Assembly (NCBI GenBank): GCA_001725255.1
Contig: MEFV01000016.1
Coordinates: forward strand, 42,005 to 106,004
From: Comamonas sp. SCN 67-35
Lineage (GTDB): Bacteria; Pseudomonadota; Gammaproteobacteria; Burkholderiales; Burkholderiaceae_C
Direction of reading: 5' to 3'
DNA length: 64,000 bases
The first letter of the stretch is position 1. Each line of letters begins with the position of its first letter. The notes under the pieces are model-generated. The model ran no database searches, was not told the origin of the DNA, and was given only the letters and a program-made list of their open reading frames with translations. Below, piece by piece: positions 49,031 through 57,747 of this stretch. Made by a program: the position numbers and the translations under genes.

Positions 49031-49201
49031 GGTTAGCTTGGGTTCATCTTCTGCAAAGCCACGCTGGGTAAGGGTTTACAAGGAAGGCCGGCCTCTGCAT
49101 GAAAAGCGCGCTTTTTGAGCTAGGAGCCAACTAGGAGTCAGTGCAGCGCGGGCTGCCTCCAAGTCAGTAGTAGAAGGTAGTTGAAGTATCATGTGCGTCC
49201 T

Positions 49202-49523
49202 GCCCGAGTGGTGAAATTGGTAGACGCAGGGGACTCAGACCAAATTTGAGCCCTCTTGAAGAAATTCTTGAGGTGAAGCCCGTCAAACTCGGTGAAGGCC
49301 CTGGACGATCAGTCCGAGCTAATGCCGAGCCAAGCCCTCGAATCGAAAGGTTCAAGGGAAGGTGTAGAGAGCAGACGGCGGGCACCTACGGCTGAAAGGC
49401 TATGGTGAAGGCGTGCTCCAGACCACGAACGCCCTGCCACGTGCAGGTCGGCGGCGAAAGCCGAAGTGGGAAGAAAATCCCCCGCCGCAAGGCGTGCCGG
49501 TTCGATTCCGGCCTCGGGCACCA
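49202..49523 (+). tRNA. tRNA-Leu (anticodon CAA) interrupted by a group I intron
   Basis: Exon 1 is 49202-49236 and exon 2 is 49474-49523 (CCA encoded). Joined, they give acceptor GCCCGAG/CTCGGGC, anticodon stem GGGGA/TCCCC with loop CTCAAAA, long variable arm CGCC-GCAA-GGCG and T-arm GCCGG-TTCGATT-CCGGC. The anticodon is CAA. The intron sits after wobble base C34. No TGTGCCATAAT box precedes this copy; the nearest candidate -10 is TATCAT about 10 bp upstream. A strong terminator follows. Confidence 0.93.
49237..49473 (+). ncRNA. Group I self-splicing intron, 237 nt, no ORF
   Basis: The guide GAGCCC (49248-49253) pairs with exon GGACTC (49231-49236). Core elements resemble the Azoarcus tRNA-Ile and cyanobacterial tRNA-Leu introns: GCCGAGCCAAGCC (Q, about 49324), GGTGTAGAGAGCAGACGGC (R, about 49361) and GAAGGCGTGCTCC (S, about 49407). 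P7 strands GAGCA (49369-49373) and TGCTC (49414-49418) pair with compensatory changes relative to Azoarcus. The last base is G (49473). The splice-site pair is C-G instead of U-G. Confidence 0.92.
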
Positions 49524-49528
49524 ATTCG

Positions 49529-49560
49529 AAAGCCGCCTCTGTTCACGCAGAGGCGGCTTT
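49529..49560. terminator. Intrinsic terminator shared by tRNA-Leu and the ICE operon
   Basis: Stem AAAGCCGCCTCT pairs with AGAGGCGGCTTT across an 8-nt loop. The stop codon of the DUF2274 gene lies inside the loop on the other strand. Confidence 0.85.
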
Positions 49561-49800
49561 CTCATTTCCAGATCGGCTGGTTGGCAAGTGCGATCGCTTG
49601 AATCCACGATCCCCCGCCATGAACGCCTCCAGCATGTGCGGGATCAGCGTCATCGCATCAACCGCTTCGCCATACGTCTGCGCGTGCAACGCCGCGTAGC
49701 GGTCGAGGTCGGCTTTCAGGCTGGCCGGGCACGCGAAGGTCACCTTGACGCTCTCCGTCTTGGGTAGCGGCCCCAGTCGCAGCTTGCGCATCGTGCTCAT
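49543..49800 (-). CDS. DUF2274 protein at the end of the conjugation operon
   Basis: This 85-aa protein (MSTMRKLRLGPLPKTESVKV; LKADLDRYAALHAQTYGEAV) is the gene that usually follows trbI in Tn4371-type ICEs. It resembles small ribbon-helix-helix or plasmid-partition accessory proteins, but no function is established. Its start overlaps trbI by 4 bp. The last residues (after GDRGF) read into the tRNA-Leu terminator and look like chance extension across the ICE-chromosome junction. Confidence 0.85.
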   Translation of the reverse strand: MSTMRKLRLGPLPKTESVKVTFACPASLKADLDRYAALHAQTYGEAVDAMTLIPHMLEAFMAGDRGFKRSHLPTSRSGNEKAASA

Positions 49801-51089
49801 CGTGAAGCCCCCCGGTTGAAGAACAACGGTTGGTACGGTCGCAGTACCAGGTCGCGGTTGACGATGATGCGCACCGGCAGGCCCGGGCGCTCAGTCAGCG
49901 TCGGCTGGATATTCATATTGCGCCGGGTCATCTCCTGACCAGTCTGATTCACGCTGTCCTGCAGACTGTCCCGCCCGGCGATGATGACGCGATCACCGTT
50001 GCGGTTCTCCGGCGCGGCCAGTTCGGCGCCGACACCCAGGAGCGTCGTCAGCACCGCACCCGCGACGACGCGATCCCAATGCCAATCGACGCCATCCTCC
50101 AGGCCGGTGTAACCGGCGGGGTCGGTGCCGGCCAGGTTGTCGAGCGTGAGTGACGACGTGTCCGGCAGGATGATGCGGTTCCACACCACCTGCACGCGGC
50201 TCTGCCCATAGGCGACTTGGCTGTTGTATTTGCCGAAGATGCGCGAGCCCTGCGGGATCAGCAGATAGCGACCCGTCGCGGTGTCGTACACCGGCTCAGT
50301 TACCGTTCCGATCACGTCGCCCGGCAGGTCGGACTTGATGCCTGTCACCAGCGCCGCCGCGATCACTGTCCCTGTCATCACTTGATACGGCGATGCTGGC
50401 ATTTGCAGGTTGCCGGAATTACGGGTTTCTGTTGTTCCGGCTTTCTGGAATGCCTCCTTCTGGCTTTGCCGGTTCTGCACGGCGGTTGGGTCGGCAGGCT
50501 GCGCCGCCGTCGAAGCCGGCCCGGCAGCTTGTGGGTCAAAGCCCGCCAGGCCAGACGGCGGCGCGGCCGATGCGGTCTGCGCCGGCGCAGTGGCAGCGCG
50601 CTGGTTGCTGGAGCGAAAGAACACCGATGATCCCGCTGCGGCTTCGGCCTCCTTGCGCAGTGCGTCGCGCTCGGCGGCTGCGGCGTCCTGGCCGGGCGGC
50701 GTATAGCTGGCCACCGCTGACGGCTGCGACTTCACGATGGCTGGCCCCAGGTCGCCCGGCAGCGGAGGCCCCAGCTCCGGCACCTTTGCCGGCGATGGCG
50801 GCGGCAGCTTCGAGTAGTCGGCAGGAAGCTGATCGAGTTCTTCGGACTTCGACACGCGATCCACGTTGTAGAGTTCGGTGGCCTGGTTGCCGCCGCGTCG
50901 ATGCACCGGCTGCAGCGACCACATCATGGCGCCCAGCACGGCAACACCCAGGCCGCCGGCCAGCAGGACCAGCGTGCGCCGGTTGAGGCGCGTCACGGGG
51001 CGCGGCTGCGCCCGCAATGCAACGTTCTCCGGCGCGACTTTCGGCGAGACGTCGGGAATGGGCCCGTCCGGGGACTTGTCCTGGTCCAT
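49797..51089 (-). CDS. trbI: Conjugal transfer protein TrbI (VirB10-like)
   Basis: This 430-aa protein has a cytoplasmic N-terminus, one membrane segment (about 38-55, LVLLAGGLGVAVLGAMMWSL), a Pro-rich periplasmic stretch and the VirB10 beta-barrel domain (LIPQGSRIFGKYNSQVAYGQ, then RVQVVWNRIILPD). VirB10 proteins span the envelope and gate the type IV channel. It overlaps DUF2274 by 4 bp and follows trbG by 2 bp. Confidence 0.95.
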   Translation of the reverse strand: MDQDKSPDGPIPDVSPKVAPENVALRAQPRPVTRLNRRTLVLLAGGLGVAVLGAMMWSLQPVHRRGGNQATELYNVDRVSKSEELDQLPADYSKLPPPSPAKVPELGPPLPGDLGPAIVKSQPSAVASYTPPGQDAAAAERDALRKEAEAAAGSSVFFRSSNQRAATAPAQTASAAPPSGLAGFDPQAAGPASTAAQPADPTAVQNRQSQKEAFQKAGTTETRNSGNLQMPASPYQVMTGTVIAAALVTGIKSDLPGDVIGTVTEPVYDTATGRYLLIPQGSRIFGKYNSQVAYGQSRVQVVWNRIILPDTSSLTLDNLAGTDPAGYTGLEDGVDWHWDRVVAGAVLTTLLGVGAELAAPENRNGDRVIIAGRDSLQDSVNQTGQEMTRRNMNIQPTLTERPGLPVRIIVNRDLVLRPYQPLFFNRGASR

Positions 51090-51091
51090 GG

Positions 51092-52081
51092 TCAGTTCCC
51101 CCGCGTGCCATCGGTGCGCTCAATGCGCACCACGTCGCCCTTGTCACCACCGAGCCGCAGTTCGGCTGCGCCGAACAGCCGATCCACGATGTAGTACGGC
51201 GAGCGGAAACGGTAGTTGACGAGCTGGCCGTCACCCTGCGCGCCGATGACGAACAAGGGTGGCAATTCGCCTTGGGCGATGCCGGGCGGAAACTGGATGT
51301 AGACCTTCTCGCCGTCATCGAAAGCGCGCAGCGGTCTCCACGGCGGGTTGCTGCCCGAAATCGCATAGCGGAAGCGGATCTTCTCCAGCGATAACCCGGT
51401 ATCGACCGGCACGGCGGCCTGCGCCGCCCGGTCCTGGCGCTGCAACGCGAGCATCTGGTCTTTCGGGTACTCCCATGATACCGATGCCATCCATGCCTTT
51501 TCAGTCGAAGTCAGCTCGATCAGGTACGTGCGCCGGCTGGTGGTGATGACCAGGTTGGTTTTCAGGCTCGAACGGATGGGCTTGACCAGGACGTTGACAC
51601 GCAGGGCATTACCGGTGCCGCTGGATGTGTCGCCGACAATCCAGCGCACCGTGTCGCCGGCGGCGACCGTCACCAGCTCCTCGCCCGGCTGCAAGGAAAT
51701 GACCGTCACGCGACCGGGCGCGGTGTAGACCTGATACAGCGCGCCATCGGTGAAGGGCCAGACTTGGATCGCATTGACGTAGCCCTCGCGCGTGGGCGCG
51801 ATGCGCGCCTCGGCGTTGGCCCGCGACACGCGGACGGTTTCGTCGGCGGGCTCCGGCACGGATTTGGTTTTATCCGCGTCCGGCAACGGCTTCAATTGCG
51901 CCGGCATCGGCAGCACCTTCGGCACCTCCACGACTTCCACCGGCTTCGGCGGTTCCGGCAGCAGTTGCGCTCGCACCGGCTCATCAAGCGAAATATGCGG
52001 TGGCGGCGTGCCTTGCGACGCGCAGCCCGACAGGGCCGCTAGGGTCAGCACGAAAACGTAAAAGCGAAAAGACGGGTTCAT
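51092..52081 (-). CDS. trbG: Conjugal transfer protein TrbG (VirB9-like)
   Basis: This 329-aa protein starts at MNPSFRFYVFVLTLAALSGC, a lipoprotein-type signal with ALSGC. Its C-terminal VirB9 domain has the WEYPKDQ, RFRYAISGSNPPWRP and YIQFPPGI segments. Together with TrbI it forms the outer-membrane core complex. It overlaps trbF by 4 bp. Confidence 0.94.
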   Translation of the reverse strand: MNPSFRFYVFVLTLAALSGCASQGTPPPHISLDEPVRAQLLPEPPKPVEVVEVPKVLPMPAQLKPLPDADKTKSVPEPADETVRVSRANAEARIAPTREGYVNAIQVWPFTDGALYQVYTAPGRVTVISLQPGEELVTVAAGDTVRWIVGDTSSGTGNALRVNVLVKPIRSSLKTNLVITTSRRTYLIELTSTEKAWMASVSWEYPKDQMLALQRQDRAAQAAVPVDTGLSLEKIRFRYAISGSNPPWRPLRAFDDGEKVYIQFPPGIAQGELPPLFVIGAQGDGQLVNYRFRSPYYIVDRLFGAAELRLGGDKGDVVRIERTDGTRGN

Positions 52082-52782
52082 GGCTTGGCTCCTTCGGATA
52101 CATCCAGCTCGCGGCTCCACGACAGGCCGTTGACGTAGATGCCCAGGGGGTTCTTGCGCAGACGCTGCTCGGTATGCGGGGTTTGCAGGACGATGGACAC
52201 CACGGCGTTCCAACGCTCGGTGCTAGCCGGCGCACCGTTGACGAACCGCTGCTCCGTCCAGCGCACGTTGAATGACGAATCACTGGCGCGCGTGACGCTG
52301 GTGATCTGCACCGTTACCGATTCCTTGCCGACCCGGGCAAACGGGTCGTTCTTGCTGGCGTAGTCGTTGAGCACGGCGGCACCGTGATCGGTGGTGTAGT
52401 CGTAGGCATCGAGCCAGTTCTGCCGCACCACAACCGGATCGATGGAGAGTGAGCGCACCAGCGTGATGAAGTGCGCGAGGTGGTAGGCGATCTGTGCATC
52501 GGCCGGCCGGTACGGCGTGGCGGCTTCGCCGACCGCACGCACCTGGCCGGTCTTGTCCACCTCAACGACATAGGGTGTGACGATGGACTGCGCCGAGCGC
52601 CAGACCAAGCCGCCGGCCATCAGCAGCGCGAGCACGAGACAGCCAAACGCAGTCAGCCGCCAGTTCTTCGCCTGCACGCGGGCCGACCCGATGCGTTCAT
52701 CCCAAACCTGCGCGGCAGCTTGGTACGGGGTGGCAGGCTGCGGCGTATCGGCATAGCGCACCCGTGGTCGTTTGAATCGCAT
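52078..52782 (-). CDS. trbF: Conjugal transfer protein TrbF (VirB8-like)
   Basis: This 234-aa protein has a short cytoplasmic N-terminus, one membrane segment (about 43-63) and a periplasmic VirB8 domain beginning SIVTPYVVEVDKTGQV. It is an assembly factor of the inner-membrane complex. It overlaps trbG by 4 bp and lies 12 bp after trbL. Confidence 0.94.
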   Translation of the reverse strand: MRFKRPRVRYADTPQPATPYQAAAQVWDERIGSARVQAKNWRLTAFGCLVLALLMAGGLVWRSAQSIVTPYVVEVDKTGQVRAVGEAATPYRPADAQIAYHLAHFITLVRSLSIDPVVVRQNWLDAYDYTTDHGAAVLNDYASKNDPFARVGKESVTVQITSVTRASDSSFNVRWTEQRFVNGAPASTERWNAVVSIVLQTPHTEQRLRKNPLGIYVNGLSWSRELDVSEGAKP

Positions 52783-52794
52783 GGCTCGTTCTCC

Positions 52795-53970
52795 TCAAGA
52801 ATCGGAATCGCCCAGGCTTGGGCCTTGTGCCGAACCGCCGCCGTCCCCACCGCGTAGCGTGTGCGCAGCGGTGGTCGCGGCATGGCTGATCTGCTGGCGC
52901 CGATGCAGCCGCTTGGCCCATGCGGGACGCTGTTGGTTGGTGGCTTGGGCGGCGGCTCCGCCAGATGCGGCAGTGCCCGTGCCGGTACTACCCGCCGTGG
53001 ACGCCGCCATGCGCGCGCCCTTGCCGAGCGCGCTGACGGCGCCAGGCGCCATGCGCGCCCCGGCAACCACGGCACCGCCGACGCCAGTGGCGACCGCGCC
53101 GACCGCGACGGCGGTTCCGGCAGCGCCCAACGCCGCACCCGCCATCGCACCGGCACCGAGCTGCGGCGCGCCGGAGACAAGGCCCGTGGCGATGCCTGGC
53201 CCAAAGATTCCGAGTGCGAGCATGGCGAGCGAGGCCAGCATCACCACCAGCGCATGATCGACGGACGGCTCACTCGGCATGGTCGGGAACTCGGCGAACA
53301 GGCCCGTACCGATGCCAACGATGACGGCCAGCACCAACACTTTGACGCCTGACGACACTACGTTGCCCAGTACCTTCTCCGCCAGAAAGCTCGTCTTGTT
53401 CCAGAGCGCGAACGGCACCAGCACGAAGCCGGCGAGCGCGGTCAACTTGAACTCGATCATCGTGATGAAAAGCTGCACCGCCAGCACGAAGAAGCAGACG
53501 ATGACAGTCAGCCAAGCGAGGAACATCACGACGATGGGCGTAAGGTTGATGAACACCTCGGGGAAGCCCGCCATGTCGCTGATCTGTTTGAGGATCGGCA
53601 TGCCGGCGTCGATGCCGGTCTTGGCGAGATGTCCCGGTTGCAGGAACGTCTCCATGCTCACGGTCGAGCCCGTGGCTGTCAGCCCCAGGCCGGCAAACGA
53701 GCGAAACACAATGCCGGCCAGCATGTTGAAGTTGCCGATGATGTAGGCGAAGGCGCCGACATAGAGCACCTTGCGGATGAGCTTCGCCATCACGTCTTCG
53801 CCCTGGCCCGTCGCGTGGCCAAGTGCCCAATAGAGACCCGCGAGCGTCATATCGATGGCCACCAGCGTCGCAGTCAGGAACGCCACTTCGCCATGCAGCA
53901 AGCCAAAGCCGGAGTCGATATAGGTGGAAAAAACGTTGAGGAAGTGGTCGATGATGGAAACGTCGTTCAT
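52795..53970 (-). CDS. trbL: Conjugal transfer protein TrbL (VirB6-like)
   Basis: This 391-aa polytopic protein has about six membrane segments between residues 20 and 270, including FLTATLVAIDMTLAGLYWAL and LIRKVLYVGAFAYIIGNFNM. A Gly/Ala-rich C-terminal tail follows. It is an inner-membrane channel component. Its start overlaps trbK by 4 bp. Confidence 0.93.
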   Translation of the reverse strand: MNDVSIIDHFLNVFSTYIDSGFGLLHGEVAFLTATLVAIDMTLAGLYWALGHATGQGEDVMAKLIRKVLYVGAFAYIIGNFNMLAGIVFRSFAGLGLTATGSTVSMETFLQPGHLAKTGIDAGMPILKQISDMAGFPEVFINLTPIVVMFLAWLTVIVCFFVLAVQLFITMIEFKLTALAGFVLVPFALWNKTSFLAEKVLGNVVSSGVKVLVLAVIVGIGTGLFAEFPTMPSEPSVDHALVVMLASLAMLALGIFGPGIATGLVSGAPQLGAGAMAGAALGAAGTAVAVGAVATGVGGAVVAGARMAPGAVSALGKGARMAASTAGSTGTGTAASGGAAAQATNQQRPAWAKRLHRRQQISHAATTAAHTLRGGDGGGSAQGPSLGDSDS

Positions 53971-54263
53971 GGCCGCTTCTCCATCGGCGCATCATCAGGT
54001 CCGTCGAAGCTGGCCGGGATCGGCGGCAGGTCGGCCAGCGTCTGGTATTCCTGCGGCCCGGTCCGTCCAGAGAGGAAGCGGCGCAGGTTGGCTTGCGCGA
54101 CCCGTGCGCAGAACGCGCCATCGTGTTCGTCACGCCGGCACTGCGCACGCAGCGCGTGTAGCCGGGCCGGATCGGTGGCGAGCGCATCGACCGACAGCAC
54201 CTGCGGCCGGTCGCAGCCGGCCAGCAGGTACATGAAGGCAAACAGGACCGATGCGCGGTTCAT
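53967..54263 (-). CDS. trbK: TrbK-like entry-exclusion lipoprotein
   Basis: This 98-aa protein has a lipoprotein signal (MNRASVLFAFMYLLAGCDRP, lipobox LAGC). The mature part has two cysteines (AQCRRDEHDGAFC) in the pattern of trb-operon entry-exclusion lipoproteins (LHALRAQC...GAFCARVAQANLRRF). It probably blocks redundant uptake of the same ICE. The position between trbJ and trbL is standard. Confidence 0.85.
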   Translation of the reverse strand: MNRASVLFAFMYLLAGCDRPQVLSVDALATDPARLHALRAQCRRDEHDGAFCARVAQANLRRFLSGRTGPQEYQTLADLPPIPASFDGPDDAPMEKRP

Positions 54264-54274
54264 GGCTTTGGCGG

Positions 54275-55003
54275 TCAGTTGCCGTAGAAGTTGACCGACT
54301 GCGGCGTGTACGGCGTGCCGGTGCCCAGGAAACGCTGCGTCACCTCGCGGCCACGTTCGACGGCGGCAGCCTGTCGCGCCAGTTCCAATGCCGTCGCGCG
54401 GCCCTGTGTGAGCTGGAGTTGTTGCGCCTGGATCGACTGCTTCGCCTGCAAGGCCAGAAGCTGATTGGTCGCCTGCTGGGCTTGCAACGCGCCGGTGGCC
54501 GATTGGCTTTGGCCCACGAGATCGGTCAGCACGCTTTCGTCGTCGGTCAGGTTCTGCGACACCTGCGCCTGCATCTGCATCGCGGTCTGCAAGCCGGTGA
54601 GCGTGTTCTGCCAGCGCCGGTGCGCGTCTTGGTACATCTGATCACCACTCACGGTTGCGGCGTACTGCTGCGGGTACAACTGTGCGAATTGCTGATCCAT
54701 GGTCTGCACCTGGAACGCCACTCCCTGCGCCTGCGCAATGAGCTGCTGGGTGTTTGCCAGCGTCGAGCGCAGCCGGTTGACCGTGTTGAACGGCAGGCTC
54801 GCCAGATTGCGCCCCTGATTGACGAGCATCTGCGCTTCGTTCTGGAGCTGGTTGATCTGGTTCTCGATCATTTCCATCGTGCGAACCGCAGTGAGCGTGT
54901 TCTGTACGAGGTTGGTCGGATCGATGACGACCCACTGCGCCTGCGCAGTCGACGTGACACCGATCAACGCCGCGATAGCAAGGGAGAGAAAGCGAATCCT
55001 CAT
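54275..55003 (-). CDS. trbJ: Conjugal transfer protein TrbJ (VirB5-like)
   Basis: This 242-aa protein has a signal peptide ending TAQAQ (cleavage near residue 22). Long Gln-rich amphipathic helices follow (MIENQINQLQNEAQMLVNQG; ALQAQQATNQLLALQAKQSI), as expected for VirB5-type minor pilins. Its start overlaps trbE by 4 bp. Confidence 0.94.
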   Translation of the reverse strand: MRIRFLSLAIAALIGVTSTAQAQWVVIDPTNLVQNTLTAVRTMEMIENQINQLQNEAQMLVNQGRNLASLPFNTVNRLRSTLANTQQLIAQAQGVAFQVQTMDQQFAQLYPQQYAATVSGDQMYQDAHRRWQNTLTGLQTAMQMQAQVSQNLTDDESVLTDLVGQSQSATGALQAQQATNQLLALQAKQSIQAQQLQLTQGRATALELARQAAAVERGREVTQRFLGTGTPYTPQSVNFYGN

Positions 55004-57462
55004 GGCGAAACCTCCTGCAGTTGGGGAGCGAGGAAGGACGCGGCCGATGGCGCCGGTTTGGGAAACCCTGGCAGCAGGTCGGCCGCCCAATCGAGGCCGC
55101 GATGGCGCAGCCACGCACCGGCAAAGCCCGGCGTGCCGGCATCGCGCAGCGTGCGGTCCATGTCGCGCTGGTCTTGGGGCGTCGAGGCACCCGCGAACGC
55201 GAGTGCAACCGGCCCCAGGTCGAGGTCGAACAGGCGATTGCCTGCACGAGATTGGTAGTAGTAGTCGCGCTTGGGCTGCGCAGTGGCGACGATCTCGATC
55301 TGCCGGCTGTTCAGGCCGAAGCCTTCGTAGATCGTGCGGATCTGCGGCTCGGTGGCCTGCGGGTTCGGCAGGAAGATGCGACTCGCGCAGCTCTCGATGA
55401 TTGCCGGCGCGATGGTCGAGTCCTTGATGTCGGCGAGCGACTGCGTGGCGAAGATGACACTGACGTTCTTCTTGCGCAGGGTCTTCAACCACTGGCGGAT
55501 GCGCGCGGCAAACACCGGGTCATCGAGAAACAACCAGGACTCGTCGAGGATCAGCAGCGTCGGCGCACCGTCGAACCGCTCCTCAAAGCGCGCGAAGAGA
55601 TACCCCAGCACAGCCAGCACCGCCGCCTTGCTGTGCATCAGTTCTTCCATCTCGAAGCACTGCACGTCGGCCGAGCCGAGCCGGTCGTGATCAGCATCCA
55701 GTAGCTTGCCGTGTGCGCCGCCCAGCACATAGGGTGCGAGCGCCTGGCGCAGCGCGTTCGATTGCAGCAGTACCGACAGGCCCGTGAGCGTGCGCTGTTC
55801 GAGCGGCGCACCGGCGAGACTACCGAGTGCCGACCAGATGGCCGCCTTCTCGTCGGGGCCAACGGTGACGCCTTCATGCGACAGGCGGCCTTCGACCCAT
55901 TCGGCCGCCCAGGTGCGATAGCCCTCCTGGTCGATGCGTGCGAGCGGCTGAAACGCGATCGCACCATCGGAGCCGAGGTCGTAATACTCGCCGCCCAGGC
56001 CCAGCGCCGTTGCCCGCATCGAGCGGCCCATGTCGAAGGCAAAGATGCGCGAACCGGGGTAGCGGCGGAACTGCATCGCCAGCGTGGCGAGCAGCACGGA
56101 CTTGCCCATGCCGGTCGGGCCGGCGACCAGCGTGTGGCCCACGTCGCCGACGTGCGTCACCAGCCGGAACGGCGTCGCACCTTCGGTGCGGGTGACGACC
56201 AGCGGCGGGCCGTCGAGATGGTCGTTCTTCCCTGGCCCGGCCCACACCGCCGACACCGGCATCAGGTGCGCCAGGTTTAGCGTCGAGATGATCGGCTGGC
56301 GCACGTTGGCATAGGCATTGCCCGGCACCGACGACAGCCACGCCTCCACCGAGTTGAGGGTTTCCGGGATGGTCACGAAGCCCCGGCCCTGGATGACGCG
56401 CTCTACCCTGCGCTGCTTTTCATCGGCCGTGTCGGCGTCGGCATCAAGCACCGTCACGGTGGCGGTGACAAAGCCGAAGGCGACTTGATCGCTGCCCAGC
56501 TCCTGCATGGCGGCGTCTGCGTCAGCTGCCTTGTTGCTAGCGTCGGTATCGACCAGCGGGCTTTCCTGCTGGAAGATGGTTTCGCGCAGCAAGGCGAGGA
56601 CATTCTTGCGCTTGGCAAACCACTGGCGACGCAGGCGGCCGAGTTCCTTCTCGGCTTCCGATTTGTCCATACACAGGAAGCGTGTGCTCCAGCGGTAGGC
56701 GAAACCCATCCGATTGAGGTCGTCCAGAATCCCCGGCCAGGTTGAGGTCGGAAAGCCGCGCACGGTGACGACGCGCAGGTGCTGGTCGCCGAGCATCGGC
56801 GCGAGGCCGCCGATCAGCGGCATGTCGGCCAGCAGCGCATCGAGGTGGAATGGCACGTCCGGCACGCCGATGCGGTAGCGCCGCGTCGAGATGGTCGCGT
56901 GCAGATAGGTCAGCGTTTCGGCGTCATCGAGCCAGTCGATTTCCGGCATCACGCCATCGAGCAGGTCGAAGATGCGCCCGGTTTCTGCGACGAACGCGGC
57001 CAAGCGTTCATGCCAGTCCACGCCGGCGGTCGGCGTGTTCTCGTAGAGCAACTTGGCCGCGCGTGCGCGGGATTGCTCCGGCGGCAGGTATTGCAACGTG
57101 AAGTGGTAGCCACTCTCGAAGTGGTGACCGGATTCCTCGAAGGTTGCGCGTCGCTCCTCGTCCACCAGCCACGACAACGGTTCGGGAAAATCCGAGTGCG
57201 GATAGTTCGCCGCCGGTCGGCGTTCGGCTTCGACAAACAGCGCCCAGCCCGCGCCGAGCCGGCGCAGCGCGTTGTTCAAGCGCGCCGTCGTGGCGATCAG
57301 CTCGCCTTGCGTCGCGCTGTCCAGGTCGGGTCCACGAAAACGCGCCGTGCGCTGGAAACTGCCGTCCTTGTTCAGTACGACACCGGGCGCCACCAGGCCG
57401 ACCCACGGTAGCCAGTCGGCGAGCAGCGCGGGACGATGGCGGTATTCGGCGAGGTTCAACAT
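55000..57462 (-). CDS. trbE: Conjugal transfer ATPase TrbE (VirB4-like)
   Basis: This 820-aa protein has CagE/VirB4 N-terminal and AAA C-terminal domains. Walker A is GPTGMGKSVLLATLAM in the second half and Walker B is LLILDESWLFLDD. It powers pilus biogenesis and substrate transfer at the inner membrane. It follows trbD by 15 bp and overlaps trbJ by 4 bp. Confidence 0.95.
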   Translation of the reverse strand: MLNLAEYRHRPALLADWLPWVGLVAPGVVLNKDGSFQRTARFRGPDLDSATQGELIATTARLNNALRRLGAGWALFVEAERRPAANYPHSDFPEPLSWLVDEERRATFEESGHHFESGYHFTLQYLPPEQSRARAAKLLYENTPTAGVDWHERLAAFVAETGRIFDLLDGVMPEIDWLDDAETLTYLHATISTRRYRIGVPDVPFHLDALLADMPLIGGLAPMLGDQHLRVVTVRGFPTSTWPGILDDLNRMGFAYRWSTRFLCMDKSEAEKELGRLRRQWFAKRKNVLALLRETIFQQESPLVDTDASNKAADADAAMQELGSDQVAFGFVTATVTVLDADADTADEKQRRVERVIQGRGFVTIPETLNSVEAWLSSVPGNAYANVRQPIISTLNLAHLMPVSAVWAGPGKNDHLDGPPLVVTRTEGATPFRLVTHVGDVGHTLVAGPTGMGKSVLLATLAMQFRRYPGSRIFAFDMGRSMRATALGLGGEYYDLGSDGAIAFQPLARIDQEGYRTWAAEWVEGRLSHEGVTVGPDEKAAIWSALGSLAGAPLEQRTLTGLSVLLQSNALRQALAPYVLGGAHGKLLDADHDRLGSADVQCFEMEELMHSKAAVLAVLGYLFARFEERFDGAPTLLILDESWLFLDDPVFAARIRQWLKTLRKKNVSVIFATQSLADIKDSTIAPAIIESCASRIFLPNPQATEPQIRTIYEGFGLNSRQIEIVATAQPKRDYYYQSRAGNRLFDLDLGPVALAFAGASTPQDQRDMDRTLRDAGTPGFAGAWLRHRGLDWAADLLPGFPKPAPSAASFLAPQLQEVSP

Positions 57463-57477
57463 CGCGGCGTTCTCCCC

Positions 57478-57747
57478 TCACACGTCCAGCAGCGGTTTGT
57501 GCTTGATGTGCCTGGCAAACACCTGCATGAACTGGGCGTCCACGCGCGCGCCCCACACGGCGAGCGAATGGCCGACGATCCAGAGCGCGACACCGGGAAT
57601 CCATAGTTGCAGGCCAAGCCCGACGGCAGCGGCCAGCGTGCCGTTGGCAATCGCCACGGTACGCGGCGCGCCACCCAGCAAAATCGGCTCGGTCAGCGAG
57701 CGATGCAGCGGCACCTCGAAGCCCGGCAGGTCGGTGGCCGCGCTCAT
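57478..57747 (-). CDS. trbD: Conjugal transfer protein TrbD (VirB3-like)
   Basis: This 89-aa inner-membrane protein has the conserved VPLHRSLTEPILLGGAPR and one or two membrane segments (about 30-65). VirB3-type proteins work with the VirB4 ATPase encoded next. It overlaps trbC by 4 bp. Confidence 0.92.
   Translation of the reverse strand: MSAATDLPGFEVPLHRSLTEPILLGGAPRTVAIANGTLAAAVGLGLQLWIPGVALWIVGHSLAVWGARVDAQFMQVFARHIKHKPLLDV

Noticed and set aside
48974..49200. First tRNA-Leu half as a second intron-containing tRNA
   Set aside because: No T-arm or acceptor 3' strand occurs before the next tRNA, and no group I core elements follow it.
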